Below, one piece after another: positions 1 through 7,898 of a DNA stretch of 33,395 nt. Position 1 is the stretch's first letter; each line of letters begins with the position of its first letter. A program made the position numbers and the translations under genes. The stretch is from Deltaproteobacteria bacterium (lineage in GTDB: Bacteria > Myxococcota > B64-G9): NCBI GenBank assembly GCA_030622135.1, contig JAUXGL010000026.1, positions 1 through 33,395 on the forward strand, given 5' to 3'. The notes beneath the pieces were generated by a model. That model searched no databases. It was not told the origin of the DNA and worked only from the letters and a program-made list of their open reading frames with translations.

Positions 1-113
1 CAGAGAAGATCCTTGCGATCTTCGTCGGTGTTGAAGATGTCGCGACGCTCGATCCCCCGCACCATGACGTGGTGAAGAGCGCCAGGCACATCGAGTCTTG
101 GACCACGGGGCAT
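1..113 (-). CDS. REP-associated tyrosine transposase (RAYT / Y1_Tnp), N-terminal part, cut by window edge
   Basis: Reading the minus strand from the ATG at 113 gives a protein starting MPRGPRLDVPGALHHVMVRG and continuing with ERRDIFNTDEDRKDLL to the window edge. The pattern 'PRxxxPGALHHVxxRGxxRRxIFxxDxDR' is the classic N-terminus of IS200/IS605-related Y1 (HUH) transposases of the RAYT type. These are single-copy domesticated enzymes that act on REP palindromes. Only 37 codons are visible, so the HUH and catalytic Tyr motifs lie outside. There is no Shine-Dalgarno; a -35/-10 pair ends 8 nt before the ATG. REP-like GGGTC-GACCC elements occur later in the window (18576-18677 and 21444-21456), which suits a RAYT host. 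The family call is from recognition of the motif, not a search. Confidence 0.8.
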   Translation of the reverse strand, partial: MPRGPRLDVPGALHHVMVRGIERRDIFNTDEDRKDLL

Positions 114-121
114 GGAACCAC

Positions 122-150
122 TGAATATCCCCAAGCGGTGCGACTGTCAA
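122..150 (-). promoter_or_regulatory. Putative promoter of the RAYT gene
   Basis: On the minus strand TTGACA (145-150) is followed after 17 nt by TATTCA (122-127), which ends 8 nt before the ATG at 113. The -35 is perfect; the -10 is weak. If used, the mRNA would be leaderless or nearly so. Confidence 0.4.
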
Positions 151-193
151 GGACAATGCAAATAATGAAGCTACGTCCCCGTCTCCGCGTCCC

Positions 194-231
194 AAAAAGA
201 AAAACGGCCCTGCTTGATGGCAGGACCGTTT
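194..231 (-). terminator. Rho-independent terminator after tRNA-fMet
   Basis: On the minus strand a 12-bp stem (220-231 pairs with 202-213, one G-T wobble) closes a 6-nt loop and is followed by a T-rich tract (TTTCTTTTT, 201-194). It lies 9 nt past the tRNA 3' end, as expected for a tRNA transcription unit. Confidence 0.9.
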
Positions 232-239
232 CCCTAATA

Positions 240-312
<73 letters not shown>

Positions 313-328
313 GTCAGTAATTGGGGTG

Positions 329-355
329 TTTATACCTTTGGTTGCCGGATGTCAA
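329..355 (-). promoter_or_regulatory. Putative promoter of tRNA-fMet
   Basis: TTGACA (350-355, minus strand) and TATAAA (329-334) are separated by 15 nt, slightly short. Both hexamers are near consensus and sit just ahead of the tRNA 5' end at 312. The site begins right after the stop codon of the upstream lipoprotein gene. Confidence 0.5.
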
Positions 356-362
356 GATCAAT

Positions 363-2765
363 TCAGTTGTTGGCGGGAAAACGGATTTCGGTGGTGTTGG
401 TCCAGGGGGGGGTTATTGAGTCCCAGGTGCAGCGGATGCGGGTGGTGAGGCCGGAGGTGGTGTGGTTGGTGACTTCGGTGTTGTAGGTGCCGTCGTTGTT
501 GTCGACTATGGTGCTCATGGAGACTTTACCGGGGTCGGAGCAGAAGACGTGGCCGCGGAGGTGGATGCCGGCCAGGTCGACCACGCGACCGTTGCCGTTG
601 GAGGTCAGGCGGAAGCTGATGCCCAGGTTGGGGTGGTTGTTGACGGCGGGATCCAGCTCGGAGAGGTTCAGGCAGGTACGCCGGCACGTCTTGTCGGTGC
701 CCATGTTTCTCTCATCGTACCAGGCCCGCACCCAGCCGGAGCCCGAGTCGAACAGCACCTCAATGGCTTCCCAGAAGGAGGCGCCATATTCTCCGTACCA
801 GAAGCACAGGGTTATGCGGTCGTCCAGGGAGGAGGCGTCGACGTATTTGGACATGCTGAAGTTGTGGTTCTTCGCCTCGACGCTTACGCCATCGTAGTTG
901 GGAATGTCCTGGTAGCACTCGGGGTATCCGCCGCATATGGCGGTGCCCTCCACGGTCCAGCCGTTCCAGTCGGCTGGCAGCGGGTCGGAGCAGTCCTTGA
1001 AGTCCTCGGTCATGACGATGCGCACGTCGCGGGCGCACTCCGTGGACATTGCGCGCACGGAGATGCGCCTCAGCTTCAGGGAGCTGGTGATGTCGTGGGA
1101 GTGGACGATGAAGGTGACGGTGACCGCCGGGTTGCCCTGCGCCCATTGGGGCAACTCGCGGCACACCTGAAACCAGCGGTCATCGTCGTCGATGCCCGGG
1201 CCGTCGTTGAGGCAGTAAGTGCGGTCTCCCATGCCGGGATGGTTTGAGTCGGAGACTTGGACCAGCAGCCATTCGTCCTCGTCGGCGTTGTGCTCGAGGA
1301 CCTCGAAGCAGATCTCCGGGGCGCGGTAGCCGGTGAAGTCGAAGGTCTTGCGTAGACGGAACTCGCGTTTGAAGTTGCCCATGCAGTCGGCGCTTCTGTC
1401 GGCGGTCAGGATGCCTTCCTGGTTTTCGATGCTGCAGATCTTCTGAAAATCCGAGCAGCACTCCTCCCAGTTGCCAAGGTCGCTCTGCGGAACGCAGCCG
1501 ACGATGTCGTCTTTGGAGCACCAGTTTCCCGAGATTAGTTGCCAGCCCTCCAGGTTGCAGTTCTGGCCGTCCTGGGTGAAATTGGTTTCGTCCAGAACGG
1601 TTGATCCGATCTCCAACTCGCAGGAGATACAGGAATCCTGGTTGATCAGACCGCTGGTGTCCAAGATGCATTCCGACTTCGTGGGGTCGCCGGAAGGGGC
1701 GGCGCAGGAGATCGAGAAGGGGTCGGGTGGGGCGACGCATCCGGTGGCGTCCACGGCGCAGTCGGGTAGACAGACCTTGGGGGCGGTGCAGCGTCCGGGC
1801 GCGGCTGTGCTCAGGCAATTGCCGTTGCCGTCGCAGGCGTCTTGGGTGCAGGCCAGGCCGTCTCCGGGGTCTTCGCAGGGCGTCCCGAATGGATCTGGGG
1901 TGCACTCGCCGTTTTGCTCGGAGCACTCACCCAGGCAGGGAACGCTGCAGGGATTTTCTCCGACCGGCAGGCAGGCGCCGTTGCCGTCGCACTTATCCCG
2001 GCCGTTGCAGTAGGTGCCGTCGTCGCAGTCGACGCCGGAGTCGACATTGGTGAAACTGCAGGCGTTGTTGTTGCAGTGGTCCACGGTGCAGTCATTGTCG
2101 TCGTCGCAGGCGGCGGCGTTTTGGCAGACGTCGCAGTCCTCGTCGTCCAGATCGGTCTTGCCGTCGCAGTCGTTGTCAGTCCCATCGGAGCAGTTGGCGG
2201 CGCCCTTGGGGCCCTCCAGCCCGGGCCGGGGAACCAGAATGTTGTCGCACCGGTCGTCGGCCTCGTTGCAGCTGTCCTTGGTGCAGTCGTCCTGGTCGTC
2301 GCAGTCCACCGGTGTTCCCGACGTGCAGATCTCGATCCGGCAGACCTCCTGACCGTTGCAGTACTTGTCGTCGTTGCAGTCGGCGTTGTTTACGCAGGTG
2401 ATGCCCAGTACCAGGATCCGGGCCACGTCCCGGTTGGAGACCTCCTTCCCGTCGCTCACGGTCAGGGCCACCACCCAGGTGCCGTCCACGGTGGGCTCGA
2501 CTATGACAAGCGGAGCGGTTTTATTTTCGATCCCGACAATCTCCCCGAAGGGTTTGTGCAAAACGGTCCACTGGTAGGTGAGATCCCGGCCCTCGGGATC
2601 GTAGCTGGCGGTGCCGTCCAGCACGGCTTCGGCTCCGGTTCCTAGCTGCATGATAACGTCGGTCCCGGCGTTGGCCACCGGAGGTTGGTTGGGCCCGGGT
2701 GTGCTGCCCCCGCAGCCGCAGGCCCAGGTTAGCATGAACGGGATAATCCAGCGCCGATGCTTCAT
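363..2765 (-). CDS. Large Cys-rich secreted lipoprotein with PKD-like and MopE-like motifs
   Basis: This is an 800-aa protein. I chose the ATG at 2765 because it gives a lipoprotein signal peptide (MKHRRWIIPFMLTWACGCGG, lipid Cys at 16 or 18); a longer reading frame upstream would run across the divergent NTPase gene and its promoter. Residues ~30-115 resemble a PKD/Ig-like domain (PVANAGTD, DGTASYDPEG, YQWTV, ALTVSDG). Residues ~120-370 are a Cys/Asp-rich region of many short CNxxDCDD-type units, including an NCSDGTDNDCDGKTDLDD-type MopE/calcium-like loop. The C-terminal half holds two similar, probably beta-sandwich, segments (around FDFTGYRAPEICFEV and ITLCFWYGEYG). It is probably outer-surface anchored. 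No enzymatic motif is visible and the function is unknown. The related MopE-like motif recurs in the lipoprotein at 19948. Confidence 0.8.
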   Translation of the reverse strand: MKHRRWIIPFMLTWACGCGGSTPGPNQPPVANAGTDVIMQLGTGAEAVLDGTASYDPEGRDLTYQWTVLHKPFGEIVGIENKTAPLVIVEPTVDGTWVVALTVSDGKEVSNRDVARILVLGITCVNNADCNDDKYCNGQEVCRIEICTSGTPVDCDDQDDCTKDSCNEADDRCDNILVPRPGLEGPKGAANCSDGTDNDCDGKTDLDDEDCDVCQNAAACDDDNDCTVDHCNNNACSFTNVDSGVDCDDGTYCNGRDKCDGNGACLPVGENPCSVPCLGECSEQNGECTPDPFGTPCEDPGDGLACTQDACDGNGNCLSTAAPGRCTAPKVCLPDCAVDATGCVAPPDPFSISCAAPSGDPTKSECILDTSGLINQDSCISCELEIGSTVLDETNFTQDGQNCNLEGWQLISGNWCSKDDIVGCVPQSDLGNWEECCSDFQKICSIENQEGILTADRSADCMGNFKREFRLRKTFDFTGYRAPEICFEVLEHNADEDEWLLVQVSDSNHPGMGDRTYCLNDGPGIDDDDRWFQVCRELPQWAQGNPAVTVTFIVHSHDITSSLKLRRISVRAMSTECARDVRIVMTEDFKDCSDPLPADWNGWTVEGTAICGGYPECYQDIPNYDGVSVEAKNHNFSMSKYVDASSLDDRITLCFWYGEYGASFWEAIEVLFDSGSGWVRAWYDERNMGTDKTCRRTCLNLSELDPAVNNHPNLGISFRLTSNGNGRVVDLAGIHLRGHVFCSDPGKVSMSTIVDNNDGTYNTEVTNHTTSGLTTRIRCTWDSITPPWTNTTEIRFPANN

Positions 2766-2772
2766 GTTCACT

Positions 2773-2801
2773 ATTATACTCCATGAGTCTGGCATTTTGA
2801 A
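2773..2801 (-). promoter_or_regulatory. Promoter of the Cys-rich lipoprotein gene, leaderless type
   Basis: On the minus strand TTCAAA (2796-2801), 17 nt, then a perfect TATAAT (2773-2778), which ends 7 nt before the ATG at 2765. Transcription would start at or next to the start codon. No Shine-Dalgarno is seen. Confidence 0.6.
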
Positions 2802-2805
2802 ATCC

Positions 2806-2834
2806 TTGACGCTGTCCATCCGAAAGCCTATTGT
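2806..2834 (+). promoter_or_regulatory. Promoter of the THEP1-like NTPase gene
   Basis: TTGACG (2806-2811), 17-nt spacer, TATTGT (2829-2834). The -10 ends 10 nt before the ATG at 2845, leaving a 5' UTR of only a few nt. Its -35 box lies 4 bp from the -35 box of the divergent lipoprotein promoter, so the two promoters abut head to head. Confidence 0.65.
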
Positions 2835-2844
2835 TAGGCAAGAT

Positions 2845-3408
2845 ATGAGCACTAGGCCGAAAATTATCATCACCGGCGCCCCCGGGGTAGGGAAAACTTC
2901 ATTGCTTCTCAAGATTATGGAGAGGATCCCCGAGATCAAGGCCGCCGGTTTCGTCACCGTGGATCAACACGGAAAGAAGGGCCGCACCGGATTCATCCTC
3001 AAGACCTTAGACGGCGGCGAGACGCAGTTTGCCACCGTGGGCAAGGGGCGCGGGGCCCGGGTGGGCAAGTACCTGGTGGATGTGGAGACGTTCGAGGAAG
3101 TTGCCCTCAAGGCTATCGGTTTCCAGTCGGGGGTGGACCTGTACATCATCGACGAGATCGGGCCGATGGAAGTGCTCTCCAAGATGTTCTGCGAGACGGC
3201 CAAGATGCTTTTAAAGAGCGACAAGGTGGCCGTCCTGGCCACCGTGGCCAAGAGCGGCAGCGGCTTCATCCGCGAGGTCAAGCGCCTGCCCGGCGTGGAA
3301 ACCATCGAGCTGACCCGGGAGAGCGCCGGGAAGGTGGAGGAGGACCTGGTGATCCTGCTCAAGACCGCCTTCGCCGACTCGCCGGCTAGTACTAAAACCG
3401 CGCCGTGA
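2845..3408 (+). CDS. THEP1-type nucleoside-triphosphatase (DUF265 family)
   Basis: This is a 187-aa protein. It has a Walker A motif GAPGVGKTS at residues 11-19 and a Walker B with the family pattern YIIDEIGPME at 100-109. The overall form (KIIITGAPGVGKTS, KAAGFVTV, GRTGFIL, DEIGPMELxS) matches the THEP1/NTPase_1 family, which hydrolyses NTPs to NDP and is common in archaea and some bacteria and eukaryotes. Its cellular role is poorly defined. The ATG at 2845 gives the exact family N-terminus; upstream in-frame sequence overlaps the divergent promoter region. It lies 63 nt before the operon starting at 3472 and on the same strand, so read-through is possible. Soluble cytoplasmic protein with no signal peptide. 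Confidence 0.85.
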   Translation: MSTRPKIIITGAPGVGKTSLLLKIMERIPEIKAAGFVTVDQHGKKGRTGFILKTLDGGETQFATVGKGRGARVGKYLVDVETFEEVALKAIGFQSGVDLYIIDEIGPMEVLSKMFCETAKMLLKSDKVAVLATVAKSGSGFIREVKRLPGVETIELTRESAGKVEEDLVILLKTAFADSPASTKTAP

Positions 3409-3471
3409 GCGTGGTGCTGGTGCCGATCAGTTGAATACATTTCAAGTTCTCAAGCTTCCAGGCAGGGTTAG

Positions 3472-5010
3472 GTGAGCCGTTTCGAGGCAGAGAGTGTATC
3501 CGGAAACCTTGGTTTCCGCACTATCTTGGCGATATGGATGATTGCCTGGTACTGCCTTTTTGTCCTGGCCGTGGTGGCGGGGTGTTGCCTGGCGGTGGTG
3601 GGGGAACTCTTGTACCTGGGCCGTCCGGGAGTGTTCACCCCGGTGGGGTTGGCGCTGGTGTTGCTGGTGGTGCGCTGGACGTATTTTCTCAACGACCGGG
3701 GAGATGTGCCTGGGCTGGAGGTGTCCGCCGGGGATCAGTCGCGGTTGATGGAGATGGTGGGTCAGGTGGTTGCGAGGGTGGGCAGCCGGATGCCCGAACG
3801 GGTGCTGCTCATTCCGGATGCGGGCATTGCCTGCGTGGCCCGCTATCGGTTTTTGGGGATGTCCTGGCGGCGGGAACTGCGAATCGGGATGACCCTGTTC
3901 GATCAGCTCCCCGTCGGGGCCGTGAGGGCGATCCTGGCCGGTGAGTTGGCCCGGGAGTATGTCGTTGAAAGCCGGCGGCAGGCGTTTATCTGCAGGCTGG
4001 ATTCGTCTCTGTACCGGGCGCTGGTCGAGTCGCGGCGTTCTTTCTTTACCCGCCCCCTGGAATGGTACCTGCGGGTTTTCCTCATGGTTACGCGGCCGCT
4101 GACCCGGCGACAGAGGTCCTTGGCCGAAGCCCGAGCGGCCCGGGCCGTGGGGAAAGAAGTATATGCACAGGCGTTGACCCAAGGTCTTCGAACACTACAC
4201 CGGTTCACGCTTTTTCTCCAGCAGGAGGTCCTGGCTCTGCTGACCGCAGGTGGGTTGCCCGACAACATCTACCACGGATTCCGTGTCTGGAATTCCCGCA
4301 CGGATTCGAAGCGCAAGGAGGGCGGTAAGCTCGGGGAGGCGCTGGAAGGACCCCTGGAACTGCTGGACGCTGTCTCTCTGCCCGCCGAACGGTTGGCCGC
4401 CATACGCGCGCTGCCGGAAAGCGAGCCCTGGGACGATCCTTCTCCGGCCCGCGGGTTGATCGATGAGCCGGAGCAGATGGAAAGGTCGATCACTCCCTTC
4501 GTCGCCGAGATGTTTCATCGCCAGGGGTTGCGTCGCCTGGACCGGCGGCCCGTCTTGGTGCCCTGGAAGGATGTCGAGGGCAAGATCATTGTTCCCCAGC
4601 AACGGGCCCGGGCCGATCGCGTACTCAAGATCCTCGGGCGCATGCTCAGTCGTCGGATCGATCCCCGGGAGGGGATCGATATCTACCTGAAGCTGATCGA
4701 TGTTCCCGAACTGGGGGCGCGCTTGGCCGGGCACCTGGACCCGAATCTGGTGCGCCTTCCGCCGGCCTTGCATCCCCAGCTGATTCAGAACGTTCTGACC
4801 CGGTTTCTGGGCACGCTGGTGGGCAACATCTTGGTGGAGGAGCATGACTACCGGTGGAAAAAGGGGATCGCCATGCCGCTCGAGGTGGTGGGCAACGCAG
4901 GGGAGCACCTGGATCCATTCTCCCTGGCGGGCGATCTCCTGGAAGGCAGACTGCACGTGGGCAATTTCCGCATGAAGCTGTTTGAACACGGTTTGTTCGT
5001 GGGACGGTGA
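3472..5010 (+). CDS. Membrane M48-like peptidase homologue lacking the HExxH zinc motif
   Basis: This is a 512-aa protein starting at GTG 3472, after a weak purine-rich site (CAGGG). Two membrane segments lie at ~17-46 and ~53-72. Next comes a region resembling M48 peptidases: RLMEMVGQVVARVG, then RVLLIPDAGIACVARYRFLG, RRELRIGMTLFDQL, VRAILAGELAREYV. In active M48 enzymes the last element reads 'RAVLAHELGHxxxxD'. Here H-E-x-x-H has become G157-E158-L-A-R161, so both zinc-binding histidines are gone while the second Glu stays. I infer a pseudopeptidase or scaffold. The C-terminal ~330 residues are soluble and unrecognised. The stop overlaps the next start by 4 nt (GTGA), indicating translational coupling to the GHKL-transglutaminase gene. 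Confidence 0.7.
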   Translation: MSRFEAESVSGNLGFRTILAIWMIAWYCLFVLAVVAGCCLAVVGELLYLGRPGVFTPVGLALVLLVVRWTYFLNDRGDVPGLEVSAGDQSRLMEMVGQVVARVGSRMPERVLLIPDAGIACVARYRFLGMSWRRELRIGMTLFDQLPVGAVRAILAGELAREYVVESRRQAFICRLDSSLYRALVESRRSFFTRPLEWYLRVFLMVTRPLTRRQRSLAEARAARAVGKEVYAQALTQGLRTLHRFTLFLQQEVLALLTAGGLPDNIYHGFRVWNSRTDSKRKEGGKLGEALEGPLELLDAVSLPAERLAAIRALPESEPWDDPSPARGLIDEPEQMERSITPFVAEMFHRQGLRRLDRRPVLVPWKDVEGKIIVPQQRARADRVLKILGRMLSRRIDPREGIDIYLKLIDVPELGARLAGHLDPNLVRLPPALHPQLIQNVLTRFLGTLVGNILVEEHDYRWKKGIAMPLEVVGNAGEHLDPFSLAGDLLEGRLHVGNFRMKLFEHGLFVGR

Positions 5011-7898
5011 GAACATTGGAACGGGCGTCGGACGGGGCTGGCTTCTTTCGCCGAGCCGAGGCTGAGAGCCTGCGCTACGGGGGGGACCCCTGGGTATTTT
5101 TCCGCGAGTTGGGACAAAATTCCCGGGATGCCTTTGCGACGCGGATTGATGTGTTTGCCCGGATGTCGGGCTCGGAGGCCACTCTGGCTTTCGCCGACGA
5201 CGGAAAGGGAATGACCTTCGATCACGCCCGCCGGTATCTTTTCAGGCTCTACGCTTCGAGCAAGGATCAGGATGCATCGGCCGCCGGCCGGTTCGGGGTG
5301 GGATTCTGGTCGGTGCTGCGTTTCGGTCCCACCCGCCTGGAGGTGCATTCCCGGACTCGCGGGGAAGCTTGGGGTGTTTCCCTTTCCGGGGATCTGTCCA
5401 CCTGGAAGGCGGTTGAGTGCCGGAGGAAACGATTGGGCACCACGATTGTCCTGGCCAAGGCAATCGAGCCGGGGCGGGAGTCCGGGTTTTTCCGGAGGGT
5501 GGATACCCGGCTGGCGCACTATCTCTCCCACCTGCGCACCGCCGGGCGGAATCCCAAGCCGCTTCGCGTGTTTATGGAGGGACGCAGGATTCACCGCTCC
5601 TTTAGGCTCGAAGGCCCCGGCGCACTGGCTTTCAACGATGGGAATGTGGAAGGCGTGGTGGGATTCGGCTCACGCCCGTCGTATCGGTTGTACGCACGGG
5701 GGCTGCCGGTGACCCAGGGGGCTTATCTGGAAGAATTGGAGGGGAAGCGGATCCGGGTAGGGGCCGGAGATGAACGTGAGGGAGCCGCCCCGGTGTACCT
5801 GCTGAACGGCAATAACCTGGACGTGGTGCTGTCCCGCCAGACCGTGCTGAAGGACAAGGTGCTGCAAAGGCTGGTCGACACGGCCCGGCGCCGTTTCGAC
5901 GAACTGGTTTCGCGTACCATCGACGGGGCGGTGCGGCGTTCGTGGGTACGCAGAGTTGGTGACGCGTTTGGAGATTTCTATCGGAAAACCGAGCACTCCC
6001 CGGCCTGGGTGCGCTGGTGCCTCTTCCTGATGACGATATTTTTGCTGGGCGGGACGCTGGGGGTCCTGGTCGGCGGATTGGGTCCGAGCCGGTCGCCGGA
6101 GCCGGGTTTAGGTCCGGTCCGGGACGTCCTGGTTTTTCCGGAAGACTCCGAAGCTTCAAGTGAGTCTTCCAATTCGCTGTACACTCCCGCGTTGCGGCCG
6201 GGGCAGTGGCGGCGTTTGCACACGGGAAGCGTGGACGTGGCGGGGCCCGAGCCGAGTTGGGCCCTAAGCTATGCTCCTCCCGTCGATCTAATGTTTCGCC
6301 TATTGACGCTGGAAAGATACAACCCCCAGACCGGGTGGCAGCCGAGCGATCCGGGCCGGGAGTGGTTCCCGTTGGGTGCCGGTAGCGGTGACGCGCGGGA
6401 TTTTGGCGAAATTAAAATCGAGATGGCGCACAACGGGGAAGGCGGAGTGTTGTTGCTGCCCATTCCCAGCGGATATGCGCCCGTCGGAGGAAGCGCCCGC
6501 GCCGGAAGAACCCCCGTGCTTCTTTGGGCCAACCGGGCCGGGCTGGTGAGAGCCAGGCTTACCAAGGGAGCTGCCTCTCCCCTGCGCTACCGGATTGGCA
6601 AGGACTGCGGTTTTGGGGCCGACCGGATTAAATCGTTGGACTCGAATGTGAAATTCCCCGCGAAACTGGAAGATAAGTTGCTATATTTCAAGGAGTTGCC
6701 TCCAGGAGCGCGGATCTCCGAGGTGGTGGATCTGGTCCGCTTGCGGGTGCGCTACGACCGCTCGCCGGAGGTGGTCCGAGACTATACGCGGCGGGCGAAG
6801 TCGGGTGAGCGAAACTGGGTTGACCGGGTGTTGTCGGTGGGCGCGGGGGATTGTGACGTGATCAACGGGTTGTTGGTGGCCATGCTTCACCGGGTGGACG
6901 TGCCGGCCAGGCTGGTTTTGGGTGTGGTGGGCCGTGATGGTGAGGTTCTGTCGGGCACCCATGCCTGGATCGAGGTGAAGGCCGGGGGAATCCGGGTTGT
7001 GGATGCCACTGATTCGGTCCATCCGATCGCACCCAAAACAGCGGTGGCGCAAGCGGCCGAACGACCTCGTTACCATCCGGTAGGCGGACGCGAATCGTTG
7101 GCCGGGACTATACGATACCTGTTGCTCATCAGCGGTGCGCTGATTTTAGCGGCCGCATTGATCCTGCTGGCCTTTGGAATATGGCGTTCGAACCGGGGAA
7201 GGACCCGGCTGGAGATCACCGGGGATGCCCGGCTGAAACGGAGCTTGTTGGCCTCCATGGCTGCGGACGCCCTTCGTCGCCCGGGTGCCTGGGTGTCCAT
7301 ACCCGGACTGTGGTACCGTCCGTTCATCCCCTGTTTGGGCGGCAGGTTCCTCTCGTTGGCTCGGGCCGTTCGCTTGGCGTACAAGGACTTTCTGTTTATT
7401 GGTCGCGAAGGCGAGCCGCTGGCGGATGAAGCGGTTCGCTCGAAAGCGTGGGTTCTGGACCGGGGGACGGGTGATTTTGCGGATCTCTTCGCATCGTTAT
7501 CCAACTTGCGCGATCTGGAAGAGCTGGCTCGATTGAAACCGGTATCGCGGCCGAAGGGTCTCGCCGGCGGGCTGGTTTCTGAAGTCAACCGCTTGCTGCG
7601 CAAAGGCAGGGCCGGTGTTTTCTGCCGGGCCGTTGCGGGGTTGGAGAACGGGCCATGCCGCGATGTGGATCTCTCCCCGATTCATCCCCGCCGGGAGTCG
7701 GGCTGGACCCGGCGTTATGTGGCCGTTTTCGAGGAACATCCGTGGTGGCGGAGGATCGCCAAGCTGTATGGCGCCGCACCCGCGTTGGCCGCGTCCATTG
7801 CGGTCGATCGCCTGGTTGAAGAGTCCGGCTTGCTCAAGCCGAAATCGGCCTCTTTGAGAAGGTTAGCGGCCGTATCGACACTGGAGAAGTATATATGA
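5007..7898 (+). CDS. GHKL (Hsp90-like) ATPase fused to a transglutaminase-like domain
   Basis: This is a 963-aa protein with GTG start overlapping the upstream stop. The N-terminal ~150 residues carry the Bergerat fold motifs: N-box ELGQNSRDA (E34, N38, D41), G1 DDGKGM (64-69), and G2 GRFGVGF (94-100). The pattern is closest to Hsp90/MutL-like HATPases. A membrane segment follows at ~336-357. An extracytoplasmic region then carries a transglutaminase-like papain-fold triad: Cys616 (GAGDCDVIN), His652 (GTHAWIEV), Asp666 (VVDATD). A second membrane segment lies at ~704-724, with a ~240-residue C-terminal domain I do not recognise. All triad residues and ATP motifs are present, so both domains could be active, on opposite sides of the membrane. 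It is translationally coupled to both neighbours. Confidence 0.8.
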   Translation: MRTLERASDGAGFFRRAEAESLRYGGDPWVFFRELGQNSRDAFATRIDVFARMSGSEATLAFADDGKGMTFDHARRYLFRLYASSKDQDASAAGRFGVGFWSVLRFGPTRLEVHSRTRGEAWGVSLSGDLSTWKAVECRRKRLGTTIVLAKAIEPGRESGFFRRVDTRLAHYLSHLRTAGRNPKPLRVFMEGRRIHRSFRLEGPGALAFNDGNVEGVVGFGSRPSYRLYARGLPVTQGAYLEELEGKRIRVGAGDEREGAAPVYLLNGNNLDVVLSRQTVLKDKVLQRLVDTARRRFDELVSRTIDGAVRRSWVRRVGDAFGDFYRKTEHSPAWVRWCLFLMTIFLLGGTLGVLVGGLGPSRSPEPGLGPVRDVLVFPEDSEASSESSNSLYTPALRPGQWRRLHTGSVDVAGPEPSWALSYAPPVDLMFRLLTLERYNPQTGWQPSDPGREWFPLGAGSGDARDFGEIKIEMAHNGEGGVLLLPIPSGYAPVGGSARAGRTPVLLWANRAGLVRARLTKGAASPLRYRIGKDCGFGADRIKSLDSNVKFPAKLEDKLLYFKELPPGARISEVVDLVRLRVRYDRSPEVVRDYTRRAKSGERNWVDRVLSVGAGDCDVINGLLVAMLHRVDVPARLVLGVVGRDGEVLSGTHAWIEVKAGGIRVVDATDSVHPIAPKTAVAQAAERPRYHPVGGRESLAGTIRYLLLISGALILAAALILLAFGIWRSNRGRTRLEITGDARLKRSLLASMAADALRRPGAWVSIPGLWYRPFIPCLGGRFLSLARAVRLAYKDFLFIGREGEPLADEAVRSKAWVLDRGTGDFADLFASLSNLRDLEELARLKPVSRPKGLAGGLVSEVNRLLRKGRAGVFCRAVAGLENGPCRDVDLSPIHPRRESGWTRRYVAVFEEHPWWRRIAKLYGAAPALAASIAVDRLVEESGLLKPKSASLRRLAAVSTLEKYI

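Noticed and set aside
462-1247. Long plus-strand open frame opposite the Cys-rich lipoprotein gene
   Set aside because: Val/Gly/Ala-rich composition typical of the antisense of a GC-rich gene; no motif, no ribosome site, and the minus-strand protein has a signal peptide and domains.
2611-2844. N-terminal extension of the THEP1-like protein upstream of 2845
   Set aside because: It would cross the divergent promoters and the lipoprotein start; THEP1 proteins begin just before the Walker A motif, as with ATG 2845.
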